64,000 bases of DNA, taken from Conchocele bisecta (taxonomy: Eukaryota > Mollusca > Bivalvia > Lucinida > Thyasiridae). The translations under genes were made by a program, and so were the position numbers. The notes under the pieces were generated by a model. The model saw nothing but the letters and a program-made list of their open reading frames with translations. It did not search any database and had not been told where the DNA came from. Positions 1 through 10,790 of the stretch are shown piece by piece. The DNA lies in the NCBI GenBank assembly GCA_029237695.1, contig CM055272.1, positions 16,604,042-16,668,041 of the forward strand. Reading direction: 5' to 3'. The number at the start of each line of letters is the position of its first letter. Position 1 is the stretch's first letter.

Positions 1-480
1 TGACAGACCAGTGGGATGGAAATTGTATTTTTCACGCCTAGGGTGAAGCTTGAACTCACAACATCCGGCATTGTCCAAGTCCAACACCATGTCCTCTAGG
101 CCACACCCCCTCCCTGGTGTACATAGAAAACAAAACAGTAATATGCTGCATTAATCTCGAATTACACCACAAATCACTACAAGTTGGCGACACTATTAAG
201 ACAACGTTCGCGGAAGAATCGATGTCGTTGTTGAGAATCGTCTTTGGCCATAAACGACACAAGGTTCTGTGTGTTCTTCGTCCGGTTCTCGTTCTCGTCC
301 TGGGACATAAGAAACCGGGAACTAAAGATATTGCTATCTGCTGTTGTTTTTTTTTTCTTCAAATATTTTTATTTTTTTTTTCAGTAAAAGCCTGTTCTGG
401 CAGAACATGAGAATCGTCTCCATTGGAGACGTTTCTCATGAGCTTCCACAACAGGTTTTTGTAAAATAAATAAAGATAAA
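1..480. repeat. Dispersed repeat ending in a hairpin MITE
   Basis: The stretch from about 56 to 470 is repeated directly at about 2,015-2,425. Both copies contain the same run of sequence around a CTCCCTGG motif, followed by a T-rich stretch and a MITE core. The core here (about 403-444) is an imperfect palindrome around GAATCGTCTCC and GGAGAC. No convincing gene is present; the short open frames are shadows of repeat sequence. Confidence 0.55.
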
Positions 481-497
481 AAATGAAAGTGAATGTT

Positions 498-710
498 TTT
501 TTTTTCAAACCCCACCACCCATCAATAACAATTTTCGTTGACCCCCAGCAACCATCGATTTAAAATATTACCGAACCCCACAACCCATCATTTAGAAAGA
601 AGAAAAAACCCACACCCCTGTCGATAAAAAAAAAAGCCAGCCCCACCACCCATCCATAAAAAAAAATATGTCAACCCCACCACCCATCAATAAAAATGAC
701 TGACCCACCT
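498..710. repeat. C/A-rich tandem repeat
   Basis: About six imperfect copies of a unit reading CCCCACCACCCATCAATAAA follow one another, with a further single copy near 1,866-1,888. Unit spacing is irregular. No coding potential is apparent. Confidence 0.6.
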
Positions 711-1570
711 TATAAACGAAGGAAAGTAATGCCCATAACGAGCGACCATAGTACTTAGAAGAATAACAGCTGACGTAAAGCGCGGTAAACTGAAATGACC
801 TAACGGTACTTGACAATTGACATTTACGTTCAAACAAAATTTTCACAGTTTGTAATTGATCGTATTTCCTCGCCACCATATGAAACCCGACTCGAAAAAC
901 ACAAATTAAGTTGTTGATTTCTGAATTTGTCAATTGTTTGCACAGTCTAAGAAATCAAACAAATGTGAAAACAATTTTGTTTTTACAAAATATTAGACTC
1001 GTCTAAGGAGACAATTCTTATGTGTTGCCAAAACATGTTTTATTAAGTCATAAGACAAATGTGAAAAGAAATTCTGAATATATTGGTATTTCTTTACAAA
1101 AACATATTTTGACAAAATATGAGAGAATCGTCTTACTTAGTAGACGATTCTCATGTGCTGCCAAATCTTGCTTTTATCAAGAAATCAAACAAATGTGAAA
1201 CTGCACAAGCTAATGCGTCAATTCGATGACGTGAGCGACTACATAGCGTGATTTTGGTATGTTCGTTTCCGCCGAGTTTTAAAGGTCAGCCAAACTTTGC
1301 ACGTGAAAATGGATTACTGACTGACGATTGTAAACACCATCAGGTGTGCAGCTAGACCGAAAATGATATGTCGCAAATGTGCTAGTTGGGGATGGTATAT
1401 GGCGGTATATTTTTTTTATGTTACAATCTCGCGTATTTGCGATATCGATCTCGCCTTCCGCTTTTGGAAATAGGATTTGCCCATGCATGTGTAGACAGCA
1501 TGTGTGTTGGATTTGCGTTCAACATGTACGTACGCACACATTTATAAAAGCATGCTAGTTTGAATTGCGT
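709..1570. repeat. Repeat copy, inverted relative of 49,957-50,830
   Basis: Read backwards, this stretch matches 49,957-50,830 over most of its length, including the landmark GCACACCTGATGGTGTTTAC near 1,335 (reverse) and the end near 709. It holds hairpin cores near 1,000 and 1,120-1,160 (GAATCGTC arms). This is a dispersed transposable-element relic; I see no gene in it. Confidence 0.6.
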
Positions 1571-1726
1571 ATGTGCATGTAATGTATGCGGAAAACTCAA
1601 TTTCACCCGAAATTTAGTACAATAAATAGCATTAATAGGAATCTGCCAATCTCTGTATTCTATGTCTCTGACGAGACGTATGGTAATTACTGATACCACC
1701 ATTAATTTTTTGCAGTTTTTCACTGC

Positions 1727-1820
1727 GAACCCACAATTAAATAATTGCCGTGTTTCACTCGATCCCATAATTAAATAATTGCCGGTTTTCACTGGAGCCC
1801 ATAATTAAATAATTACTGTT
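1727..1820. repeat. Short tandem repeat, about 36 bp x 3
   Basis: Three units containing ATAATTAAATAATT followed by a TTTTCACT-like stretch lie head to tail. The flanking bases from 1,571 to 2,010 hold nothing else recognisable. Confidence 0.6.
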
Positions 1821-2014
1821 ATTCACATTATTACTGTTGTCCATGCATCAATTAGAATTTCCTGTCGACCCCACCACCCATCAATAAATAATTCAGGTGC
1901 CACCCCCCCCCCACGTTCAATTTTGGAATCACCCTAAGGTCATATAGAGACTGAACCACAGTTTAAAGTCTCATCCGACGGACAATGCAAGCACTTTTCA
2001 CGCCTAGGGTGAGG

Positions 2015-2425
2015 TATTGAAGTCCAATGCCATATCTCCTAGACCACACACCCTCCCTGGGGTACATACAATGTAGAAAACAACACAATAATATTCTGCA
2101 TTAATCTCGGATTACACCACAAATCGCTATAAGTTAGCAACACTATTAAGACAACGTTCGCGGAAGAATCGATGCCGTTGTTGAGAATCTTCCTTCTTGG
2201 CCATAAACGACATGAGGTTCTGTGTGTTCTTCTTCCGGTTCTCGTCCTCATCCTCATCATCCTCCCTGGGACACAAGAAACCGGGAAACAGAGTAAGATA
2301 TTGTCGTCTGCTGTTTTTTATTTTTTAAATATTTGTCAAATTTTTCAATAAAAGCCCGTTTTGGCAGAACATGAGGATGGAAACAATTATCATGGGCTTC
2401 CACAACAGGTCTGTGTAAAGAAAGT
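2015..2425. repeat. Second copy of the 56-470 repeat
   Basis: This matches the window start in direct orientation: the CTCCCTGGGGTACATA stretch, the GACAACGTTCGCGGAAGAATC stretch and the hairpin-bearing end all recur. The two copies are about 2 kb apart and differ by scattered substitutions and small indels. Confidence 0.6.
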
Positions 2426-2463
2426 GAAAAGTGAAAGGGTTTAACGTCCCAGCAACAGCTAAG

Positions 2464-2628
2464 ATTAACCCTTAGAATGTGGGAACCGAAAGTAGTCGTC
2501 TGTGGTATTAATATTTTGTCTTTTCTCTCAGTAAAAACATGGTTTGTCAGCATTTTAGAATCATTTCCATTGGAAATGATTCTAAAGTGCTGCCAAACCA
2601 AGTTTTTGATGAGCATTGTAAGGGTTAA
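2464..2628. mobile_element. Hairpin MITE, family A
   Basis: The copy starts TTAACCCTTAGAATG and ends CATTGTAAGGGTTAA, so its ends are inverted repeats. The centre is a long palindrome around TTAGAATCATTTCC/GGAAATGATTCTAA. It lacks any coding region. Family A recurs at about 6,148, 11,560, 11,860, 16,390 and 17,395, and it is the target of both Polintons. Confidence 0.75.
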
Positions 2629-2659
2629 ATCTCCTCTGAAAGACCAGTCGGATTGAAAA

Positions 2660-2760
2660 TACTATGAATGAATTTGTGATGTCTACGGTAGGGTTTGAAC
2701 CCCACAAACTCCAGATTGGAAGTCAGGTGGTCTAACCCCTAGGCCACCACCCATCCCATT
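2660..2760 (-). repeat. tRNA-derived SINE head, tRNA-Gly-like
   Basis: On the minus strand the stretch reads as a tRNA-like fold: an A-box-like TGGCCTAGGGGTTAGA, a CTTCCAA anticodon-loop-like stretch and a B-box-like GGGTTCAAACCC. A related stretch lies on the plus strand at about 50,835-50,925. The acceptor stem is not convincing, so this is more likely a SINE head or tRNA pseudogene than a working tRNA. Confidence 0.45.
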
Positions 2761-2779
2761 TGTCATTTTCAATAAAAGA

Positions 2780-3250
2780 CCGAGTCAATACTATCAGCAC
2801 CCTCCACCTTGATGATATGCCATTCCTTTATTTGTGGCTGTGACTGGAGAAATGGGGCCTATGGTATTTGAAACCAGTGCAGATCCAGATCAGGATCTAC
2901 ACTCAGTGAAACAGCTGCCTTGCTTCTAACAAACAGTATAGGTCCTTAGAGTGAAGCAGCAGGACTGCGCAAGCTGATCGGGAGTTAGACTGGTCATAAA
3001 TCCCATAAGCCCCATTTCTCCAGTCGGACACTATTCATATTGTCGTGTTATTGCTGTTATTCGCATGGAATGTCAACAAAACCGTGAAGTTTGTCACACA
3101 CAATATCAAATACAGGGTGATAACAAGAGTGCTAAAGGTCACACTATATGCCTGTTGTAAACAAGGGGATAACTCCATGGAACAACGATATACCGCTTAA
3201 AAAAAAAAAAAAAAAAAACACCAAAAAAACTTAACGCAAATTACAAAAAA
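2780..3250. other. No recognised feature
   Basis: I see no gene or clear repeat here. Two small items stand out: a 26-base palindrome-like stretch near 2,880-2,905 (AGATCCAGATCAGGATCT) and an A run at 3,200-3,218. Confidence 0.4.
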
Positions 3251-3257
3251 CAACGTA

Positions 3258-3550
3258 GATACCCAATTACAATTACCAAAAAACCCAATTGAAAACAGAA
3301 GCAGTGAGTATCAAAAAGCAATAAAAATTTGTGGTATCTTTATCATGCTACAGAAAACAATAAACAGACCACAAATATAGCATATTTTCTTATTTTTCCA
3401 TGAAAACATATCTTGGTATTTCATTAAAATTGTCTCCAATGAGACGATTCTAATGAAATACCAAGATGTGTTTTCATTTAGAAGCAAACCATTCAATGAG
3501 TGCAGTCTGCTGATGTGTAAACAGTTGTGTGATTCTATTTTACACTATTT
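3258..3550. mobile_element. Degenerate hairpin MITE, family G
   Basis: Internal sequence matches the complete G-family copy at 6,559-6,960, including the ATACCCAATT, GAGTATCAAAAAGCAATAA and ACAGACCACAAATATAG stretches and the palindrome around GTCTCCAATGAGACGATTCTAATGAAAT. The CTCCAGATAAG ends are missing, so the copy is decayed at both termini. Confidence 0.6.
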
Positions 3551-3712
3551 TACTGAACACTAACGAAAAATGTCTAAGTCCTTTGACCTTGAACAGGAAC
3601 ACAGGGGCCACATGGATGGGATATAGAATAAAAATATGGACAGTGACAAATACGTATATGCTGTTTCAAGCCAATCAGACTTAGGGTTGCAGAGATAACA
3701 GGTAGCCAAATA

Positions 3713-5181
3713 AACAAGAGGGCCATGATGGCCCTAATTCGCTCACCTGACTCCATGAACACCAGAGGAGAATGCGACATTGAGTTCATGTGTTTTAAAA
3801 AAATTGTGCTATTTTTAGATGGCGGTCATCTTGGATTAAGCGATGACTCTCATTTTACAAAATCTGAAAATGCTTCACCCAGCATCGGCCATGTGGTTCC
3901 TGAGAAAAAGACGTTAAAAATCTTGAATAAATGGACCTTTTGGTGGCCATCATGGATGACATAATCATCCGATTCCGACAAATATTGCACCAGAGTGATC
4001 GCCTCATTGATACCTTCAATTTGATATATGACATGACCATATTCAGTCAAAAATAAAATTTGACCCCAATTTGACCCCCACGGGCCACGCCCATTTTTGA
4101 CCCGGGGTCACCATTTTTAACAACTTTCAAAGAGCAATGTACATCGATCATTCCTACCAAGTTTCGTCCAAATCCGGCTAGCGGTTCATGAGATTGATTT
4201 TTTAAGAATTTATGCTATTTTTTGTGAAGAAGAATTTTGAAATCTCTAATAAAAGAACGACCTTTTGACATTTCGGTGGCCATCTTGGATGACATAACAA
4301 TCCGATTTGTACAAAAAATGTACCAGAGTGATCGCCTCATTGATACCTTCGATTTGATATATAACATGACCATATTAGGTCAAAAATAAAATTTGACCCC
4401 ACGGGCCACGCCCATTTTTGACCCCGGGGTCACCATTTTAACAACTTTCAAAGAGCAATGTACATCGATCATTCCTACCAAGTTTCGTCGAAATCCGGCC
4501 AGCGGTTCATGAGAAGAAGATTTTTTAAGAATTTATGCTATTTTTAGACGGCGGCCATCTTGGATTAGCGATGACCTCCATTTTAACAAATCTGAAAAAG
4601 GCTTCACCCATGGACCATAACTTTTAAGTTTGGCTACCATGGGCCAAGCGGTTCATGTGAAGAAGAATTTTGAAATCTCTAATAAAAGAACGACCTTTCG
4701 GCGGCCATCTTGGATGACATAACAATCCGATTTCGACAAAAAATGCACCAGAGTGATCGCCTCATTGATACCTTCAATTTGATATATGAAATGACCATAT
4801 TCATAAAATTTGACCCCAATTTGACCCCACGGGCCACGCCCATTTTTAACCCCAGGGTCACCATTTTAACAACTTTGAAAGAGCAATGTACATCGATCAT
4901 TCCTACCAAGTTTTGTCGAAATCCGGTTGGCGGTTCTTGAGAAGAAGATTTTTTAAGAATTTGTGCTATTTTTAGACGGCGGCCATCTTGGATTACGTAA
5001 TGACGTCATTTTAACAATTTTGTAATCCCCCTACCTAAGGACCATGACCATGAAGTTTGGTGACCATAGGCCCAATGGTTACCGAGGAGAAGACGTTTGA
5101 AAATGGTCACGGACGACGACGGACGACGGACACATTGCGGTAACAATAGCTCACATGAGCTTCGCTCAGGTGAGCTAAAAA
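3713..5181 (+). repeat. Dispersed repeat ending in GAGCTAAAAA
   Basis: The unit starts ACAAGAGGGCCATGATGGCCC and ends CAGGTGAGCTAAAAA. Inside are four imperfect copies of a block of roughly 300 bp built around ACAACTTTCAAAGAGCAATG and GGGCCACGCCC. A GACGACGGACGACGGAC stretch precedes the end. The layout resembles the arrays at 18,218-21,360 and 26,451-27,830, which also end in GAGCTAAAAA. Such units are common in bivalve genomes. I see no protein. Confidence 0.7.
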
Positions 5182-5460
5182 TGTTAACACAACCTTGACC
5201 TTGTACACAGGGGTCACATGGGTGGGCTATAGAATCTATATATGGATGATGACAAATAGGTATATGAAGTTTCAAGCCAATCTGATTTAGGGATGCAGAT
5301 ATATAACAGAGAGCCAACAACTTTAATGCAAATTTCTATTCAACTCATTTGACCTTGACCTTGAACCCATGGGCCACATGGGTGGGATGTAGCAATGCCT
5401 TGTTATATAGGTCTTTACGTCAGTTTGTTCTGGGGCTATACTGGTCGCAAATAACCTAGC
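5182..5460. other. Repeat remnant with GACCTTGA motifs
   Basis: This stretch contains ACCTTGACCTTG motifs and a GGGTGGGATATAG-type line that also appears near 3,600. It looks like the host repeat into which the 3,713-5,181 unit inserted. No gene is apparent. Confidence 0.4.
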
Positions 5461-5672
5461 CAACCATCAGACAGCCCCATTCCAATAGTTGCTATAGTTA
5501 CCATCAAAAGGTCAATAGTTGCTATAGGTACCTGTGGATGGTAACTATTTGTTATAGTTACAATTGGACGGTCCAGTTGATATAGTTACCATCGGAAGGT
5601 CAATATTTGCTATAGTTACAATAGGAAGGTCAATAGTTGCTATAGTCACCATCGAAAGGTCACAGCATTTTT
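5461..5672. repeat. Tandem repeat, about 30 bp
   Basis: Roughly seven imperfect units reading like GGTCAATAGTTGCTATAGTTACCATC lie head to tail. The array abuts the last readable codons of RNASEH2A and supplies the stop codon in frame (complement of 5,646-5,648). Confidence 0.7.
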
Positions 5673-5773
5673 CTCTATGATGACGGCAGAGGTGGACCAA
5701 CTGAACCTCACAAACTGGGGAAACCCAAACACCCGGTCTAGGTTAGTGGACAGGAACTTCTTGGTATTCGGAT
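5646..5773 (-). CDS. RNASEH2A: RNase H2 subunit A, exon 7
   Basis: This is the most downstream exon found of the catalytic subunit of ribonuclease H2, a nuclear enzyme that cuts RNA from RNA-DNA hybrids and removes single ribonucleotides. A TTGCTTGCAG acceptor ends at 5,774 and the exon opens in phase 1, completing an Asp codon. It reads PNTKKFLSTNLDRVFGFP and then QFVRFSWSTSAVIIEKNA, closely matching the conserved FGFPQFVRFSW block of animal RNASEH2A. The frame then meets a TGA inside the 30-bp tandem repeat, a few tens of residues earlier than expected for the family (about 300 residues in all). Either the gene ends here with a shortened tail, or a GT just after the EKNA codons is a donor to an exon I could not find. 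Confidence 0.85.
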
Positions 5774-6147
5774 CTGCAAGCAAAGGTAAATGTCACGGGT
5801 CAGTTTCTCTGACAGTAATGTACTACAAAAATATTTGATAGGTGAATTTTATGAATTTAGCTTCTATACTAAGTTCATTAACCCTTTCACCCCTAAGAAA
5901 CTGGAATGGATTTTGATATGGTAATTTTGCAACCAATCCGATGATTCTCAGACTAGTCCATTTATGAAAGGGGGTGTTTTTGCTCTCAAAAATATGAAAA
6001 TTACTTGCAAAAAGTGCAGATCCTGATGAGACGACGGCTCGTCACGAGCCGGCTCATCTGGATCTACACTGTTTGCCGATACCACTATGACTATGCAGGC
6101 CTGTGGTGTTGAAATGTTAACAAATCATACCGTGACACACCAACGGG
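5774..6147. other. Intron 6 start; no other feature
   Basis: This is intronic sequence of RNASEH2A. It includes a palindrome near 6,030-6,062 (GACGACGGCTCGTCACGAGC region, flanked by CAGATC and GATC). No gene or clear repeat family is recognised. Confidence 0.4.
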
Positions 6148-6365
6148 TATTGTTAACCATTCCTACGCTGTTGACGGAAATTGCCGTCTGCTGTTTTCCA
6201 TTTTTGCTTTAATTCTTAACAAAAAACTGGTTTTGACAGCACATGAGAATCGTCTCCACTGGAGAAGATTCTCATGTGCTGTCAAAACCAGGTTTTTGTC
6301 GAGAAATATTGAAAATAAAACATTTCCAGCCGACGACAACATTTAATTCAGCGTAGTAAGGGTTA
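6148..6365. mobile_element. Hairpin MITE, family A (reference copy)
   Basis: This is a well-preserved copy. The left end reads AACCATTCCTACGCTGTTGACGG, then GCCGTCTGCTG. The right end reads CAGCGTAGTAAGGGTTAA. The centre is a long near-perfect palindrome, TTTTGACAGCACATGAGAAT against its complement, with a short GTCTCC...GGAGA loop region. It is a useful uninterrupted reference for the two Polinton insertion sites. Confidence 0.8.
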
Positions 6366-6414
6366 ATCAAAGATGATCAATTCCACAGATGAATTTCTAA
6401 CATCGGTTGACACT

Positions 6415-6540
6415 CCTTAAACCTTGCAATGCTGAATTAAATTGTCATCTCTTGTTTATTTTCTAGTTTCCATTTTTTCTCATCAGAAACCTGGGTTGAC
6501 AGCACTTCAGAATCATTTCAATTGGAAATGAAAATATGGA
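6415..6540. mobile_element. Truncated hairpin MITE, family A
   Basis: This has the left half of family A (CCTTGCAATGCTGAATTAAATTGTC, CATCAGAAACCTGG, ACAGCACTTCAGAATCATTTC) and stops at the first palindrome arm. The right half is missing. Confidence 0.55.
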
Positions 6541-6558
6541 TGATGACAAACATGCAGG

Positions 6559-6960
6559 GCTCCAGATAAGCTGGGTATTTGATTAAATACCCAATTAAAA
6601 TTGCCAAAAACCCAATTGAAATCAGAAGTAGCGAGTATCAAAAAGCAATAAACAATTTGTGGTACCTTTATCATGCTGCAAAAAATAATAAACAGACCAC
6701 AAATATAGTATATTTTTTTCTTTTTTCTTATTTTCCATGAAAACACATCTTGGTATTGCATTAGAATTGTCTCCAAGGAGACAATTCTAATGAAATGCCA
6801 AGACATGTTTTCATTTCGAAGCAAAATATTCAATAATTGTTGTCTGTTGATGTGTAAACAGTAGTGTGATTTAATTTTACCCAATTAAAATATTGAAATA
6901 CCCAATTGCTTCAGATATGATGGAGTGAAAATACTCAATTACTAATTCCTTATCTGGAGC
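6559..6960. mobile_element. Hairpin MITE, family G (complete)
   Basis: The 402-bp copy begins GCTCCAGATAAG and ends CTTATCTGGAGC, so its ends are perfect 12-bp inverted repeats. The middle has a palindrome around TTAGAATTGTCTCCAAGGAGACAATTCTAA. It has no coding region. Other copies are at 24,861-25,254, 28,052-28,443 and, interrupted by another element, 48,293-51,506. Confidence 0.85.
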
Positions 6961-7690
6961 ATGAACATGTATATGAGGTGTCAAGCCAATCCAACTTACA
7001 GTAACAGACAGCAGGTAGCCGAAAATGCAAAGGCTAAAAAAATAATTGATAGGTAGGAAAAAGTTTTTATAAAGTAAAAACTTTTTGTCTTCTATTGACA
7101 TCAGATCCACGCCCAATTTAGAGTAAGTAGTACATGTCATGGCTAACTATTTAAGTTTATATAGTGTAGGCTAAACAACTCTGTTGACATAAACACTTTT
7201 TATGGGACGATTTCAGTGATTCTTTGAATGTCTAGGAAGGGTCGGGTAAGCGGATTTTTTTTGATTTTTTTTAGGCCAAATCTCAGACGGACGTATGAAC
7301 TCAGATAATTTGTTTGGGTACATACAAAACAGTAGATGACAATATGTAATTCAGCATTGTAAAATTATAATAAAATATTAATCTGTTTCCCATCGCCCGA
7401 CCAACCCGCTAAAATCAAATAATTATATTGCCGATTTAAATTGTTTTATAATTTTTTATTCTACCCATATAAACAATTCAACAAGAAACGAGGCAAAGCC
7501 ACGAAGGCCAGGTTTTTTCCAAGCATGGACACTTGGATAACATAATTATACCCATTTTTTGTAGACTAGATGGCAGTGGCCTGCATGTCGCGCCTTGGGG
7601 CGAGGCATGGACACTAAAAAAAGATATAGTTAGGAAAAATGAAAAAAAAAATACGAAAAATAAAACTTTAAAAACCAAGACCACCGGACG
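6961..7690. other. Intronic sequence without a recognised feature
   Basis: I find no gene and no clear repeat up to the start of the tandem array. From about 7,487 the sequence (ACAAGAAACGAGGCAAAG) may be the head of the repeat that contains the array. Confidence 0.35.
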
Positions 7691-7789
7691 TTATCGGCGC
7701 TTTTCCGAAAAACAAGGGGTTTTGCGCTTTGATGATAAACACCCATTGAAGTATCAAGGGGTAATGGGTGAAGAAGTTGCAGAGATATA

Positions 7790-10140
7790 GTCCAACGAAA
7801 AAACTTTAACCAGACACACAGGTGCACGTATCGCGCTTTCCGGCAAGCGGGTGCGACAATGATGATAAACACCCACATGGTGAAGTATCAAGGTATAGGG
7901 TGAAGCAGTTGCAGAGAATATAGTACACGAAAAAAACTTTAACAAAAAAATTCAAAAGTTAATTTGACCTTGACAATGGGCACGAGGGATCGCGCTTTCC
8001 CGCAAGCAGGGTGCGACAATGATGATAAACACCCATGTGAAGTATCAAGGTTATTTGGGTGAAGCAGTTGCAGAGATATAGTTACACGAAAAAAACTTTT
8101 TAACAAAAAAATTCAAATAGTAAATTTGACCCTTGGAACATTGGGCATCCAGGATCGCGCATTCCGCAAGCATGGTGCGACAATGATGGATAAACACCCA
8201 TGCTGGAAGTAAATCAATGGTAAATTGGGTGAAGCTGTTTGGCAGGATATAAAGTACACGAAAAAACTTGTAAACAAAAAAATTCAAAGTAATTTGACCT
8301 TGGAAATTGGGTCAACTAGGTATCGTGCTTTTTCCGCCAAAGCAGGGTGCGACAATGATGATTAAACACCCATGTGAAGTATCAAGGTACTGGGAGTGAA
8401 GCTAGTTTGGCAGAGATATAGTACACGAAAAAAACTTTAAGCAAAAAACAAACAAAAAATTCAAAGTAATTTGACCTTGATATTGGGCACAGGATCGCGG
8501 CTTTCCCGCCAAGCAGGGTGGCGACAATGATGATAAACACCCATGTGAATGTATTTTTCAAGGTATAGGGTGAAGCAGTTTGCAGAGATATAGTACAACG
8601 AAAAAACTTTAACAAAAAAATTCAAGTAATTTGAACCTTGACAATTGGGCACAGGATCGCGCTTTTCCGCAAGCAGGTGCGACAAATGATGATTAAACAC
8701 CCATGTGAAGTATGAAAAGGTATTGGGTGTGAAGCAGTTGCAGAGAGATATAGTACACAAAAAAAACTTTAACAAAAAAAAAATTCAAAGTAAATTTGAC
8801 CTTGACAATAGGGCACGATGGATCGCCGCTTTTCCCGCAAAGCAGGGTGCGACAATGATGAAATAAACACCCATGTGAAGTAATCAAGGTATTGGTGAAG
8901 CAGTTTGCAGAGAAATATAGTACACGAAAAAAACTTTAACAAAAAAAATTCAAAGTAATTTGACCTTGGACATTGGGCACAGGATCGCGCTTTCCGCAAG
9001 CAGGTGCCGGACAATGATGAATAAAAACACCCAATGTGAAGTATCAAGGTATTCGGGTTGAAAGCTAGTTGCAGAGATATAGTACAAGCGAAAAACTTTA
9101 ACAAAAAAATTCAAAGTAATTTGAAACCTTGTCATTGGGCACAGGATCGCGTCTTTCCGCAAGCAGGTGCGACAATGATGATTAAACACCCATGTGAAGT
9201 ATCAAGGTATTTGGGTGGGACGTTGAAGCTGTTAAGTTGCAGAAGTATAAAAGTACACGAAAAAAACTTTAAAACAAAAAAATTCAAAGTAATTTTGACC
9301 TTGACATTTGGGCAACAGGAATCCGCGCTTTTCCGCAAGCAGGTGCGACAATGATGATAAACATACCCATGTGAAAGTATCAAGGTAATTGGGTGAATGA
9401 AGCAGTTGCATAGATATAAGTACAAACAGAAAAACTTTAACAAAAAAAATTCAAAGTAAATTTGACCTTGACCAATTGGGGGCATCCAGGATCGTGCTTA
9501 TTCCGCAAGCAGGTGCCGACAATGATGGATAAAGACACCCATGTGAAGTATTCAAGGTAATTGGGTGTAAGCAGTTGCAGAGATATAGTACACGAAAAAA
9601 CTTTAACAAAAAAATTCAAAGTAATTTTGACCTTGACATTGGGCTCATGGATCGCGCTTTCCGCAAGCAGGTGCTACCAATGATGATAAACACCCATGTG
9701 AAGTTATCAAGGGGTTATTGGGTGAAGCAGTTGCAGAGAAAAAAAATAGTACACGAAAAAAAGTTTCTAAACAAAAAAAAATTTCAAAAAAAAAATAGGT
9801 AAATTTGAACCTTGGACATTGGGCGGGTAGGCACAAGGAATCGCGCTTTCCGCAAGCAGGTGCGATCAAATGATGATAAAACCCACCCATGTGAAGTATC
9901 TGGTATTGGGTGAAGCAGTTGCAGGAAATATAGTACAAAACGAAAAAAGTTTTAACAAAAAAATTCAAAGTAATTTCACCTTGACCATTGGGCACTGGGG
10001 CCGCCACGGTTGGGGGTTTATAATGAAAAATATGGATGATGGATAAAACACCATGTGAAGTTTCAAGGTAATAGGGAGGGGAGCGAAGCAGTTGCTGAGA
10101 TATAGTATAACGAAAAAGTTTTAAACCAAAAAACTTAACC
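7790..10140. repeat. Noisy tandem array, about 14 units
   Basis: Units contain GACAATGATGATAAACACCCA, GTGAAGTATCAAGGTATTGG, GAAGCAGTTGCAGAGATATAG and AATTTGACCTTGACA. Spacing between the GACAATGATGATAAAC landmarks varies from roughly 155 to 190 bp. Nearly every unit carries different single-base insertions (extra A, G or T in runs), a pattern expected of uncorrected long reads rather than of natural divergence. The minus-strand open frames across it are repeat shadows. Confidence 0.8.
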
Positions 10141-10790
10141 AGACGTACGTTAAAAGATAATCGTTGAAAATGGCTAACGTCAATTACGTAGAAAATAAAT
10201 AGGTTGAAAGGTAAAAAAATGGTCCACATGTTTTGGATAGTTTGTATGTGGTAGGCAACCCCTTGGCGTTATGAAAGCTGTTGAAAGAATTAGGTTTGGT
10301 GGTTCCTAGGTGGTACAGTACCAAAAGAAATGGACTTAAACACGAAAACCATTTAACATTGTAAACAGCGGAAAACTTAACATTGAAAATGGCTAAAGTC
10401 GACTGCCGCGGAAAAAATGGGTCAAGTTTAAAAAGAAAAGTTAAACATTGTTAGATAGTGATATGTGGTGGGCACCTGCTTAGATTATGAAGCTGTGAAA
10501 GTTTGGTTGGGGTCCTAGGGTGGTACAGTAACCAAAGAAATGGACTTTAAACAACGAAAAAATTAACAATTGTAAACTGCGAAAACTTAACATTGAAAAT
10601 GGGGCTAAGTCGACTCACGGGAAAAAATAATGGGTCAAGATAAAAAAAAAATGTAACCATTTGGTTGGATAGTGATATGTGGTCGGGCACCCATTGATTA
10701 TGAAACTGTGAAACGTTTGGTGGTCCCTAGGTGGTGCTGTAGTAAACAAAAGAAAATGGACTCAAACACAACGAAAAACTTAATCCATTG
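10141..10790. repeat. Second noisy tandem repeat, about three units
   Basis: Three units share CGAAAA...TTAACATTG, AATGGCTAA, ATAGTGATATGTGGT and GGTCCTAGGTGGTACAGTA. They carry the same erratic single-base insertions as the preceding array. Confidence 0.65.

Noticed and set aside
9645..10229. 194-codon minus-strand open frame
   Set aside because: It runs across noisy tandem units. The Phe/Ser-rich sequence merely mirrors A-rich repeats and changes frame between units.
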